This document shows, piece after piece, positions 13,096-22,654 of a DNA stretch of 22,654 nt (position 1 is its first letter; each line of letters starts with the position of its first letter). A model generated the notes under the pieces. That model searched no databases. It was not told where the DNA came from and was given only the letters and a program-made list of their open reading frames with translations. The stretch lies in NCBI GenBank assembly GCA_903834645.1, contig CAILKA010000281.1:1-22654 (forward strand), written 5' to 3'. The translations under genes and the position numbers were made by a program. The stretch comes from an uncultured beta proteobacterium (GTDB lineage: Bacteria > Pseudomonadota > Gammaproteobacteria > Burkholderiales > Burkholderiaceae_C).

Positions 13096-14790
13096 ATGAG
13101 CACCGACAACCTCGACGATGCCCTGGCGCTGCAGCGCCTGTACCACTGGGAGCGCACGGCCCCCGACCGGGTCGTGTTCACGCAGCCCGTGGGCGCCGGC
13201 GTGGTGCGCGACTACACCTGGCGCGAGGTGATGGACCAGTCGCGCCGCATGGCCGCGCACCTGCAGTCGATGGGCGTGCAGCACGGCGATCGCGTGGCGC
13301 TGCTGTCCAAGAACACGGCGCACTGGATGATGAGCGACTTCGCCATCTGGCTGGCCGGCGCGGTGTCGGTGCCGCTGTACCCGACCCTGTCGGCCGGCAC
13401 GATCCGCCAGATCCTCGAGCACAGTGGGGCCAAGGTGCTCTTCGTGGGCAAGCTCGACGGCTGGGAGGGCATGAAGCCGGGAGTGCCCGACGGGATGCCC
13501 TGCATCAGCCACCCCCTCTCGCCCGACGACGCGCGCAGCAGCTACCCGGGCTGGGACGACATCTGCGCCCGGACCGCCCCGCTGGCGGGCGAGCCGGTGC
13601 GCCCGGCCGACGACCTCTCCACGATCATGTACACCTCGGGCACCACGGGCGCGCCCAAGGGCGTGATGCACAGCTTCGGCACCTTTGCCTGGGGCGTGCG
13701 CTCGGGCCTGCAGCGCGTGCGCGCCATCAACGAGAGCAGCCGCATGCTGAGCTACCTGCCGCTGTCGCACGTGGCCGAACGCGCGCTCGTGGAGCACGGG
13801 CTGCTGGCCACCGGCATGCGCATCTACTTCGCCGAGAGCCTGGAGACCTTCACCGCCGACCTGCAGCGCGCGCGCCCCACCGCCTTCTTCTCCGTGCCGC
13901 GGCTGTGGGTGAAGTTCCAGCAGGGCGTGAGCGCGAAGATGCCCCCGGCCAAGCTCGAGCGGCTGCTCAAGATCCCGATCCTGCGCGGCATCGTGAAGAA
14001 GAAGATCCTGTCGGCGCTCGGCCTGGACCAGTGCGTCTTCGCAGGAGGCGGGGCGGCGCCGATGCCGCCTGACCTGCTGCGCTGGTACGACAAGCTGGGG
14101 CTGCGCATCGTCGAGGTCTACGGCATGACCGAGAACTGCGGCGTGAGCCACGCCACGCTGCCCGGCACCTTGAAGCCCGGCACCGTGGGCCTGCCCTACG
14201 ACGGCGTGCAAAGCCGCATCGACCCGGCCACGGGCGAGATCCAGATGAAGGCCCCGTGCCTGATGCTCGGCTACTACCGCGAGCCCGAGCTCACCCGGCA
14301 GACCTTCACCGACGACGGCTGGCTCAAGACGGGCGACAAGGGCGAGCTCGACGCCGAGGGCAACCTGCGCATCACCGGCCGCGTCAAGGACCTCTTCAAG
14401 ACGAGCAAGGGCAAGTACGTCGCGCCCGCGCCGATCGAGGACCGGCTCGTGATGCACGCCGCCATCGAGGCCTGCTGCGTGACCGGAGCCAACCTGGGCC
14501 AGCCGCTGGCGTTGGCGATGCTCAACATCGAGGCCGTGCGCCGCGCCGGCGACGCCTCCGGCCGCTCCGAGCTGGAGGCCTCGCTGGCGGGGCACCTGAA
14601 GGCCGTCAACGCGCTGCTCGATCCGCACGAGCAGCTCGACTGCCTGGTCGTGACGACGCAGGCGTGGACGGTGGACAACGACCTCATCACGCCGACCTTC
14701 AAGGTCAAGCGCAACCGCATCGAGGACCGCTACGCAGCCCAGTACGAGCAGTGGGTGGGGACGCGTCGCACCGTGATCTGGGCCGACTGA
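13096..14790 (+). CDS. AMP-dependent long-chain acyl-CoA synthetase-like ligase
   Basis: 564 residues. It activates a carboxylic acid with ATP and joins it to CoA. The P-loop is YTSGTTGAPKG, then LSYLPLSHVAER, the adenine-binding region FAGGGAAPM, the YGMTE motif, GDKGELDAEGNLRITGR (hinge) and KTSKGKYVAPAPIE. The catalytic lysine region is ITPTFKVKRNRIEDRY at the C-terminus. The arrangement is that of FadD15/ACSL-type ligases for long-chain fatty acids, though substrate length cannot be read with certainty. The ATG has no strong ribosome site. The 126-bp gap from the GMC gene shows no clear terminator, so cotranscription is possible. Confidence 0.92.
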   Translation: MSTDNLDDALALQRLYHWERTAPDRVVFTQPVGAGVVRDYTWREVMDQSRRMAAHLQSMGVQHGDRVALLSKNTAHWMMSDFAIWLAGAVSVPLYPTLSAGTIRQILEHSGAKVLFVGKLDGWEGMKPGVPDGMPCISHPLSPDDARSSYPGWDDICARTAPLAGEPVRPADDLSTIMYTSGTTGAPKGVMHSFGTFAWGVRSGLQRVRAINESSRMLSYLPLSHVAERALVEHGLLATGMRIYFAESLETFTADLQRARPTAFFSVPRLWVKFQQGVSAKMPPAKLERLLKIPILRGIVKKKILSALGLDQCVFAGGGAAPMPPDLLRWYDKLGLRIVEVYGMTENCGVSHATLPGTLKPGTVGLPYDGVQSRIDPATGEIQMKAPCLMLGYYREPELTRQTFTDDGWLKTGDKGELDAEGNLRITGRVKDLFKTSKGKYVAPAPIEDRLVMHAAIEACCVTGANLGQPLALAMLNIEAVRRAGDASGRSELEASLAGHLKAVNALLDPHEQLDCLVVTTQAWTVDNDLITPTFKVKRNRIEDRYAAQYEQWVGTRRTVIWAD

Positions 14791-14814
14791 GCCGGGGGCC
14801 GGGCGCGGGCCGGG

Positions 14815-15807
14815 TCAGTCGACCTTCGCGCCCGAGGCCTTGACCACGCGCGCCCACTTCTTCGTCTCCTCGTCGATCAGGCGCGCGAACTCCGCGGGCG
14901 TGTTGCCGCTGGGGATCGCCCCTTGCGCCTGCAGCCGCTCGCGCATCGCGGGGGTGGCCAGCGCCTTGGCCGTCTCCTGCTGGATGCGGTTGACGATGTC
15001 TGCCGGCGTGCCCGCGGGCGCGAGCAGCCCGAACCAGCTCGAGGCCTCGAACTCCTTGAGCGCCGGCCCGCCCGCCTCGGCCACCGTGGGCAGGTCGGGC
15101 AGCGCGATCGAGCGTGCTGCGCTCGTCACGGCCAGCGCCTTCAGGCGCCCGCTGCGGATGTGGGGCATGGCGCTCGGGAGGTTGTCGAACATCAGGTCGA
15201 CGTTGCCGGCCATCAGGTCGAGCAGCGCCGGACCCGAGCCGCGGTACGGTAAGTGGACCATGAAGGTGCCCGTCAAGCTCTTGTAGAGCTCGGCCGACAG
15301 ATGGATCGAGGTGCCGTTTCCCGAGCTCGCGACGTTGAGCTTGCCGGGGTTGGCGCGCGCCACGCGGGTGAGGTCGGCCACCGAGTTGATGCCGTAGCGC
15401 TGCGCCATGGCCGGGTTGAGCACGAGCACGTTGGGCACGCCGGCCAGGAGCGTGACGGGCCCGAAGTCGCGCTTGGCGTCGTAGGGCATCTTCTCGTACA
15501 GCGAAGGATTGATCGCGTGCGTGCCCACCGTGCCCATCAGCAGCGTGTAGCCGTCCGGGGCCGCCTTGGCGACCTCGGCCGAGCCGGTGTTGCCGCCCGC
15601 GCCGGGCTTGTTGTCCACGACGAAGGGCTGGCCGAAGGCGCGCTGCAGCTCGGGCGCGAGCGCGCGCGCCAGGATGTCGGTGGTGCCCGCGGCGGCAAAG
15701 GGCACCACGATGCGCACCGGCCGGGCTGGCCAGGCGGCTTGCGCAAGCGCAGCCGGCGCGCAGGCGGCGCCGGCCAGGAGCGTCAGTGCGGAACGGCGGC
15801 GAATCAT
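14815..15807 (-). CDS. Bug-family (TctC-like) periplasmic solute-binding receptor
   Basis: 330 residues. It binds a carboxylate or similar small solute in the periplasm for tripartite tricarboxylate transporters. A signal peptide MIRRRSALTLLAGAACAPAALAQ with an arginine cluster (Tat-like or Sec) is followed by WPARPVRIVVPFAAAGTTDILAR, the family hallmark. VVDNKPGAGGNTGSAEVAKA and MPHIRSGRLKALAVTS are also diagnostic. The ATG at 15807 has AGGAG nine bases upstream. No TctA or TctB membrane partner lies in the window, so it is an orphan, as is very common in Burkholderiales. It is convergent with the acyl-CoA synthetase gene, 24 bp away. The ligand is unknown. Confidence 0.92.
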   Translation of the reverse strand: MIRRRSALTLLAGAACAPAALAQAAWPARPVRIVVPFAAAGTTDILARALAPELQRAFGQPFVVDNKPGAGGNTGSAEVAKAAPDGYTLLMGTVGTHAINPSLYEKMPYDAKRDFGPVTLLAGVPNVLVLNPAMAQRYGINSVADLTRVARANPGKLNVASSGNGTSIHLSAELYKSLTGTFMVHLPYRGSGPALLDLMAGNVDLMFDNLPSAMPHIRSGRLKALAVTSAARSIALPDLPTVAEAGGPALKEFEASSWFGLLAPAGTPADIVNRIQQETAKALATPAMRERLQAQGAIPSGNTPAEFARLIDEETKKWARVVKASGAKVD

Positions 15808-15989
15808 GGGGCGTGTCTCCTGATGTGGGGGTATGGGCGGCGCGGAGCGCTTGCGCAGCATAGTGTGCCCGTGCGCGTGCCGGCCGAACACCGCGGGGCA
15901 ATCCCGAGGCGGGCGCCGGGGGCGCGCGCCGATACTGCGCGGGCGCGGCCAGCCCCGTGCGCACCAGACGACAAGGACGCAGACACACC
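15808..15989. promoter_or_regulatory. divergent promoter region of the two receptor genes
   Basis: These 182 bases must hold both starts of transcription. Candidate -10 hexamers are TATGCT on the minus strand (15862-15857) and GATACT on the plus strand near 15929. Both are weak, and no good -35 partners are visible. I see no regulator gene or clear operator here. Confidence 0.3.
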
Positions 15990-16955
15990 ATGCAACGAAG
16001 ACACCTGCTGCAGGCGGCGGCAGCCGCCACCCTCGCCGGCCCGGCCGCGCTGCGCGCGCAAGGTGCCTGGCCCAGCCAGCCCGTGCGCCTGCTCATCGCC
16101 TTTCCGGCCGGCGGGCCCACCGACATCACGATGCGCGCCCTGGCCGAGAACGCCGCCAAGCTCCTGGGCCAGCCGGTGGTGGTGGAAAACCGCCCCGGGG
16201 CCGGTGGCACGCTGCCTGCCCAGGCCATGCAGCAGTCCCGCCCGGACGGCCACACGCTGGCGCAGATTCCGCTGGGGGTGTTCCGGCTGCCCTACACGAC
16301 GCGCATCACCTGGGATCCGGTGAAGGACCTCACCTACATCCTCGGGATCACCGGCTATGCGTTTGGCATCGTCGTGCCCACCGAGTCGCCGATCAGGGAC
16401 TTCGCCGGCTTCATCAATTGGGCCAAGGCCAACCCGGGCAAGCTCAGCTACGGCTCCACCGGCGTGCTCACGAGCCCGCACCTGACGATGGAGGACATCG
16501 CGCAGCGCACCGGCGTCGAGCTCAACCACATCCCCTTCAAGGGCAGCGCCGACATGATGCAGGCGATCCTGGGCGGGCAGATCATGGCCGCGGCCGACTC
16601 CACGGGCTTTGCGCCGCACGTGGCCTCGGGGCGGCTGCGCGTGCTCGTCACCTGGGGCGACAAGCGGCTGCCCAAGTTCCCGGACGTCCCCACTCTCACG
16701 GAGGTGGGCATCCCGATCGTGCAGGCCTCGCCCTACGGGCTCGGGGGCCCCAAGGGCATGGACGCGGCGCTCGTGCGGCGCATCCACGACGCCTTCAAGC
16801 AGGCCATGGAGATGCCCAGCCACGTCGAGGTGCTGGCACGCTACGACCAGACGCTGCTGCACATGAGCCCGGAGCAGTACACGCGCTTTGCCGAGGAGAC
16901 CTTCAGGCGCGAGAAGGCCCTGGTGGACAAGCTCGGGCTGTCGCGGCCGTCCTGA
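15990..16955 (+). CDS. Bug-family (TctC-like) periplasmic solute-binding receptor, second copy
   Basis: 321 residues. The signal peptide MQRRHLLQAAAAATLAGPAALRAQ has a Tat-like RRHLLQ. The mature part opens with WPSQPVRLLIAFPAGGPTDITMR, then VVENRPGAGGTLPAQ, INWAKANPGKLSYGSTG and APHVASGRLRVLVTWGD, all hallmarks of the family. The start at 15990 is preceded by AAGGA about 12 bases away; a GTG upstream at 15957 would add residues before the signal peptide and is rejected. It is clearly diverged from its divergently transcribed neighbour, so it probably binds a different ligand. No membrane partner is present, and it converges on the TonB receptor gene. Confidence 0.92.
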   Translation: MQRRHLLQAAAAATLAGPAALRAQGAWPSQPVRLLIAFPAGGPTDITMRALAENAAKLLGQPVVVENRPGAGGTLPAQAMQQSRPDGHTLAQIPLGVFRLPYTTRITWDPVKDLTYILGITGYAFGIVVPTESPIRDFAGFINWAKANPGKLSYGSTGVLTSPHLTMEDIAQRTGVELNHIPFKGSADMMQAILGGQIMAAADSTGFAPHVASGRLRVLVTWGDKRLPKFPDVPTLTEVGIPIVQASPYGLGGPKGMDAALVRRIHDAFKQAMEMPSHVEVLARYDQTLLHMSPEQYTRFAEETFRREKALVDKLGLSRPS

Positions 16956-16956
16956 G

Positions 16957-16982
16957 GCCCGCCCTTCGTTGCCGCGGCGGGC
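16957..16982. terminator. hairpin between convergent receptor genes
   Basis: GCCCGCC (16957-16963) and GGCGGGC (16976-16982) pair perfectly around a 12-base loop, two bases after the Bug receptor stop and 15 bases from the TonB receptor stop. No T-run lies on either side, so any termination would be imperfect. Confidence 0.4.
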
Positions 16983-16997
16983 AGCGATGCGGGGCGC

Positions 16998-19433
16998 TCA
17001 GAGCTTGAGCTCGAGTCGCACCTGCCAGTTCGTCGAGCCCGGGTTCACCGTGCGGGTGGACTCGCGCAGGCCATCGACCAGGATCGCGTTCGTGCCCACG
17101 TAGTCCAGCGGCGCGAGGTTGCTGGCCAGCACGCGCAGCCCCATGTTGGGGTTGAAGGTCCACAGTCCGAAGGCGTCCCACACGCGCTTGGTCGAGACGG
17201 TGGTGACCTGCTCGGCCGAGAGCTGCGTGCGGTAGCCCGGCACCCAGTTGAGGTTGCCCCCGAGCGTGAGCTTGGTGCCGCGGATGCGGTAGTCGGCGCC
17301 GATGTTGGCCGTGGCCTTGGCCTGGCTGTCCAGGCGGTTGTCCGGCCCGGGCACGCCCTCCACCCGCGAGCGGAACAGGCTCAGGTTGCTGCGCAGCTCC
17401 ACCGGCGTGGCGCCCGTGATGAGCTGGTCGAGGCGGAACTTTGCCTCCAGCTCCAGGCCCTGGGTGACGGCATTGCCGATGTTCTGCGTGCGCGACACGT
17501 AGCGCGGCACCGGGCTCCAGGAAACCCGCTCCAGCGATGTCACGCCACGCATCAGGTCGGTGATGCGGCGGTGGAAGAGGTTGGCGCTCACGAGGCCGCC
17601 GGCTTCCAGGTAGCGCTCCATCGCCACGTCCAGGCCGATGGCCAGCTCGGGCCGCAGGTCGGGATTGCCCGCGCGATCCGGCGCGGTGGGGGTGTTCGGG
17701 CCGGAGACGGGGTAGCGGCTGTTGACCGTCGGCCGCGCGATCAGGTTGCCCAGGTCGGGTGACTTGTAGCTGCGCGTCAGGCTCATGCGCAGCTGGTCGC
17801 GCCCGCGCGGGTTGGGCTTGTAGACGGCGTGCAGCAGCGGGGTCAGGACGCTGCTGCGGTTTTCGGGCCGCGGCGATCCATCGGGCGCGTCCCCGCGCGT
17901 GGTGATGCCCTCCCAGCGCAGGCCGGCGTGCGCGGCCCAGTTGGGGTTGATCGACCACTCGTCCTGCGCGTAGGCGGCCAGGCGGGTCGACGAGGCCTGC
18001 AGGTTGTCGCCGAAATCGGTCAGCAGCGGCAGGCCGTTTTGCAGCGTCGTGCGGCTCTCGGTGCGGCGCTGCGCATCGATCTCGGCGCCGGCCACGAGGC
18101 TGTGCCCGCTGCCGCCTGCGCCGCCGCCCAGCAGCGTGGAGACCTTGGTGTTGAGGTTCAGCGAGTTCTGCTGCGTGCGCGAGGAATCGGTGAGCGTGCG
18201 CACCGGCGAGGCGCCGGCGGCGGCCGTGAACTCGCGCCGCTCGGAGTCGCTGTGCGAGCGCGAGCCGCCCATGCCGCCGTTGAGCTCCAGGCGCGCCGCA
18301 CCCAGGCGCTGGCGCCACATGACGTTGAGCCGCGCGGTGGTGAAGCCCGAGTCGGTGTCGGAGTCGCCGCTGTCGTAGAGAGGGGGCACCGTGCCGATCG
18401 ACTGCGAGAGCGCAAAGCGTCGCTTGCCTTCGGCCTGCGAGGCGAAGACGGTGGGCATCAGCGTGATCGAGTCGCCGCCTTCGCCCAGGCGCCAGCTCAG
18501 CCGCGAGGTCAGGTTCAGCCCGGTGCGGCGGTTGTCGAGCTGCGCGGTCTCGCGCTGCGCGCGCAGCACCTGGCCCGTGGCCACGCTCTCGTCGAGCGTG
18601 TCGGTGGTGCTCTCGTCGCGCCGGTGGCCCCTGAAGGCCGAGCCCGAGAGGTTGTAGATGAGGTTGCCCGAGCTGTCGTTGTGCGTCCAGTTGATGCCCG
18701 GCGAGACCTGGCCATGCTCGATGCCCATCCCGAGCCGCAGGTCGTTCAGGCGCCGCCTGAAGCCCTCGCGGGTGATGATGTTGATGGTGCCCGCGATGGC
18801 GCGCGCACCCGTCTCGGCCGTGGGCGCGCGCAGGATCTCGATGCGCTCGACCTGCTCGGGCGTGAGCGATTCCAGCGAGAAGCCCGGCGGGATGCGCTGG
18901 CCGTCGATCAGCAGCTGCGTGTAGCCGCCACCCAGCCCGCGCAGCCGCGGCGGCCCGCCGCGGCCCGGGGCCCCGGGCGTGGTGACGCCAGGCAGCCGGC
19001 GCAGCACCTCGCCCAGCGTGGCGTCACCGAACTTGTCGATCTCCTCGCGCCCGATGACGATCTTCGCGGCGGTGGAGCGGCGCCGCTCCTCGGTGTCGCT
19101 CTGGCGTCCGCCCGTGATCTCCACGCGCTGCGCGGCGCCCGGGGCCGTGGATCCCGGGGTGGCAGTGGGGGCCACGCCGGGTGAGACCCCTGGCGCAGCG
19201 GCACTGGCGGCTGCAGGCGTGGCTGGCCGGGCCGCTGCGGGTGCGGCAGCGGGTGCGGCAGCGGGTCGGCCGGGTGCGGCTCCCGAAGCGGCGCCGGCGG
19301 GCGGCAAGGCGCCGCCCGGGCGGGGTGCAGGAGAGGGGCTGGACGGGGACGACGGGGTCGGCTGGGAAAAGGCCGGGCTCGCAGCGCCGAGCGCAGCCAG
19401 CATCAGCCAGCCTGCTCGAAGCTGGGGGTTCAT
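16998..19433 (-). CDS. TonB-dependent outer-membrane receptor
   Basis: 811 residues. A gated outer-membrane beta-barrel that imports scarce ligands using TonB energy. The signal peptide covers about 1-23 (ending ASPAFSQ). Residues 24 to about 100 are an Ala/Pro/Gly low-complexity linker. A TonB-box-like QRVEITG follows, then the plug (IDKFGDATLGEVLRRLPGV, LLIDGQRIPPG, VERIEILRAPTAETGARA) up to about 230, and a 22-strand-type barrel. The last residues are RLELKL, so the usual C-terminal aromatic residue is absent. The start has no strong ribosome site; a second ATG at residue 11 is possible. The ligand is unknown: siderophore-type and other TonB substrates are all possible. No FecI/FecR pair is nearby. 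Confidence 0.92.
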   Translation of the reverse strand: MNPQLRAGWLMLAALGAASPAFSQPTPSSPSSPSPAPRPGGALPPAGAASGAAPGRPAAAPAAAPAAARPATPAAASAAAPGVSPGVAPTATPGSTAPGAAQRVEITGGRQSDTEERRRSTAAKIVIGREEIDKFGDATLGEVLRRLPGVTTPGAPGRGGPPRLRGLGGGYTQLLIDGQRIPPGFSLESLTPEQVERIEILRAPTAETGARAIAGTINIITREGFRRRLNDLRLGMGIEHGQVSPGINWTHNDSSGNLIYNLSGSAFRGHRRDESTTDTLDESVATGQVLRAQRETAQLDNRRTGLNLTSRLSWRLGEGGDSITLMPTVFASQAEGKRRFALSQSIGTVPPLYDSGDSDTDSGFTTARLNVMWRQRLGAARLELNGGMGGSRSHSDSERREFTAAAGASPVRTLTDSSRTQQNSLNLNTKVSTLLGGGAGGSGHSLVAGAEIDAQRRTESRTTLQNGLPLLTDFGDNLQASSTRLAAYAQDEWSINPNWAAHAGLRWEGITTRGDAPDGSPRPENRSSVLTPLLHAVYKPNPRGRDQLRMSLTRSYKSPDLGNLIARPTVNSRYPVSGPNTPTAPDRAGNPDLRPELAIGLDVAMERYLEAGGLVSANLFHRRITDLMRGVTSLERVSWSPVPRYVSRTQNIGNAVTQGLELEAKFRLDQLITGATPVELRSNLSLFRSRVEGVPGPDNRLDSQAKATANIGADYRIRGTKLTLGGNLNWVPGYRTQLSAEQVTTVSTKRVWDAFGLWTFNPNMGLRVLASNLAPLDYVGTNAILVDGLRESTRTVNPGSTNWQVRLELKL
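19241..19264. repeat. 12-bp tandem repeat in the receptor linker coding region
   Basis: GTGCGGCAGCGG occurs twice in tandem, followed by a partial unit, inside the Ala/Pro-rich linker coding region of the TonB receptor. It shows the linker grows or shrinks by slippage in four-codon steps. Confidence 0.6.
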
Positions 19434-19495
19434 GGGCCAGGATTGTGCGGGAAGGGGCCGGCCAGCGTACCGGGCGCGGGTTTCCGGCGTGTTTC

Positions 19496-19509
19496 CGCAC
19501 GCGCGTGCG
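19496..19509. repeat. 14-bp perfect palindrome upstream of the TonB receptor
   Basis: CGCACGCGCGTGCG is a perfect palindrome located about 63 bases before the TonB receptor start on the minus strand and after the ABC operon terminator. It may be an operator for the receptor gene or a chance alternating purine-pyrimidine run. Confidence 0.35.
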
Positions 19510-19511
19510 CG

Positions 19512-19530
19512 AAAGGGGCGGGGGCGCCCC
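19512..19530 (-). terminator. likely terminator of the ABC importer operon
   Basis: On the minus strand GGGGCG-CCCC-CGCCCC (19530-19515) folds into a 6-bp stem with a 4-base loop and is followed by TTT. It begins nine bases past the stop of the double ATPase. The U-run is short, so strength is uncertain. Confidence 0.5.
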
Positions 19531-19538
19531 GTGCGCCT

Positions 19539-21250
<1,712 letters not shown>

Positions 21251-21254
<4 letters not shown>

Positions 21255-22312
21255 TCCAGGCCCCTCAGCTTCGGGTCGAGCGCGTCGCGCACGGCATCGG
21301 CCAGCAGCGAGAACGCGGTGACGAAGGCGCACATGAAGAGCGTGGCGGCGGCGAGCTGCCACCAGTGGCCCAGGATCAGCTCGCTTTGCGCCTCGGCCAG
21401 CATCGTGCCCCAGGAGACATCTTCCACGCCCACCCCCAGGCCGAGGTAGGACAGGATCACCTCGGCCATGATGAAGCCCACCACGAGCAGCCCCATGCGC
21501 ACGAGGATCACGTGGCTGATGTTGGGCAGGATGTGCTTGAACATGCGGCTCGTGGCCGACGCGCCGATGGCCTCGGCCGCGCGCACGTACTCGCGCCCGC
21601 CGTGCTTCATGAACTCGGCGCGCACCTGTCGGTACAGGCCCGTCCAGCCGGTCAGGCCCAGGATCAGCACGACGGTGCCGATGCCGCGCCCGAAAACGGC
21701 GGCGAAGGCAAAGATCAGCAGGATGCCGGGGATGGCCTCGAAGACGTTGTAGAGCCACTCCAGCAGGTCGCCCACCTTGCCGCCGAAGAAGCCCGCCAGG
21801 GCCCCGAGCAGGGTGCCGATGAGGGTGGCCACGAGCGCGGCGAGCACGCCGACGAACACCGAGATCTCGGTGCCCTTGATGGCCTTGGACAGCACGTCGC
21901 GACCGAGCTTGTCGGCTCCCATGGGCAGCGTCTCGGCCTTGACCGTGTCGGCGGTGCGGTACTTCTTGGCGGCCTCGTCGATTTCGGCATAGCGTGGGGC
22001 CAGGGGGTCCACCGCAGAGAGGTCGGCGTTGGGGCCCTTGGGCACCTCGACGGTGCCCACGGCCTCTGCCGGGCGCGGGCCGATGAAGGTGGGTGGTGCA
22101 TTGGCCACCCCCACCTCGGCCTGCCAGTTCTTGGCCACCACGCCCAGGGCCGAGAACGCGATGAGCACGAGGAAGCTCAGCACGATGACCGCACAGACGA
22201 CGCCGACGCGGTCGGTCTTGAAGCGCCGCCAGGCGGCGTGCCAGACGCCCTCGGAGCGCGTGGCGGCGGGAGCGCCCGCGGCGGCGCCTGCAGGAGTAGC
22301 CAGAGTCGTCAC
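21251..22312 (-). CDS. peptide-type ABC importer permease (OppC/DppC-like)
   Basis: 353 residues, an inner-membrane permease. A first helix at about 36-57 follows a cytosolic tail. A charged periplasmic segment runs from about 60 to 130, then LPMGADKLGRDVLSKAIKG, the conserved OppC entry to the five-helix core. The EAA coupling motif is EYVRAAEAIGASATSRMFKHILPN. The C-terminus DAVRDALDPKLRGLE is typical. The periplasmic segment is longer than is usual in DppC. The GTG start at 22312 lies in a 4-bp overlap with the upstream permease stop (GTGA), and the stop overlaps the ATPase start. All three genes are translationally coupled. Confidence 0.93.
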
Positions 22313-22654
22313 TTCAGCACCACCCTCGGGTCCACGAGCTTGAACAGCAGGTCGACGATCAGGTTGATCACCATCGTCAGCATCGCCAGGTACACGGCCA
22401 CCGCCTGGATCACGGGATAGTCGCTGCGGTTGACCGCCAGCAGCACCTCGCGCCCGAGGCCGGGGATGGAGAAGAAGACCTCGATCAGGAACGAGCCCAC
22501 GAACACGCCCGGCAGTGCCAGGCCGATGTTGGTGAGGATCGGGATCATCGCGTTGCGCAGCACGTGCTTGAACATCACCGCGTTCTCGGTCAGGCCCTTG
22601 GCGCGCGCGGTGCGCACGTAGTCCTGGCCGAGCTCGTCGAGGAAGAAGCTGCGG
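22309..22654 (-). CDS. peptide-type ABC importer permease (OppB/DppB-like), 5' part outside window
   Basis: Only the last 114 or so residues are present; the gene runs off the right edge and is otherwise intact. The visible part opens with RSFFLDELGQDYVRTARAKG, which leads into the EAA motif of DppB-like permeases (VMFKHVLRNAMIP). It continues with FVGSFLIEVFFSIPGLGREVL, two further helices, and the standard ending LFKLVDPRVVLK. It is first of the three visible genes of the operon. A periplasmic substrate-binding protein is expected upstream, beyond the window. Confidence 0.93.
   Translation of the reverse strand, partial: RSFFLDELGQDYVRTARAKGLTENAVMFKHVLRNAMIPILTNIGLALPGVFVGSFLIEVFFSIPGLGREVLLAVNRSDYPVIQAVAVYLAMLTMVINLIVDLLFKLVDPRVVLK

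Overview
The window reads as a chromosomal segment of a high-G+C betaproteobacterium, most likely a Burkholderiales member near the Comamonadaceae/Rubrivivax/Leptothrix group. The evidence is very GC-rich coding sequence, an kdsD-kdsC-lptC block divergent from a KefB-like antiporter, two orphan Bug-type (tripartite tricarboxylate transporter) receptors, and a glycine-rich RRM protein. The exact genus cannot be fixed from sequence reading alone.

Region 1-1424 is the accessory part. Two near-identical 18-bp direct repeats (35-52 and 1407-1424) both spell the last five codons plus stop of MnmE/TrmE (FCIGK-stop). This is the type of site used by SGI1-family integrative elements. Between them is a 1.37-kb, less GC-rich segment holding one gene, an orphan AAA+/ORC1-like ATPase, with its own extended -10 promoter and operator-like palindrome. 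No integrase is visible. The sequence left of the first repeat is not MnmE, which implies another element between it and the real mnmE gene outside the window.

Region 1452-10405 is backbone. It holds a Coq7-like hydroxylase (-), an MFS transporter (+), apt and a CPA2 antiporter (-, probable operon), then a tightly coupled + strand run kdsD-kdsC-lptC-SDR-sbtA-sbtB. Within that run four of the five junctions are 4-bp start/stop overlaps. The first three genes serve Kdo synthesis and LPS transport. The last two encode a sodium-dependent bicarbonate permease and its PII-like regulator, in the position where betaproteobacteria usually carry lptA-lptB.

Region 10412-11215 is a convergent (-) gene for a cold-inducible-type RRM protein with a repetitive Gly-rich tail, a long leader and strong downstream hairpins. 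Region 11338-14790 holds a GMC oxidoreductase and an acyl-CoA synthetase (+). Region 14815-16955 holds two divergent Bug receptors. Region 16998-22654 (-) holds a TonB-dependent receptor with an Ala/Pro linker and a peptide-type ABC importer: a permease truncated by the window edge, a second permease and a fused double ATPase. Together these form a solute-uptake neighbourhood. The long open frames on opposite strands are high-GC shadows and are omitted.
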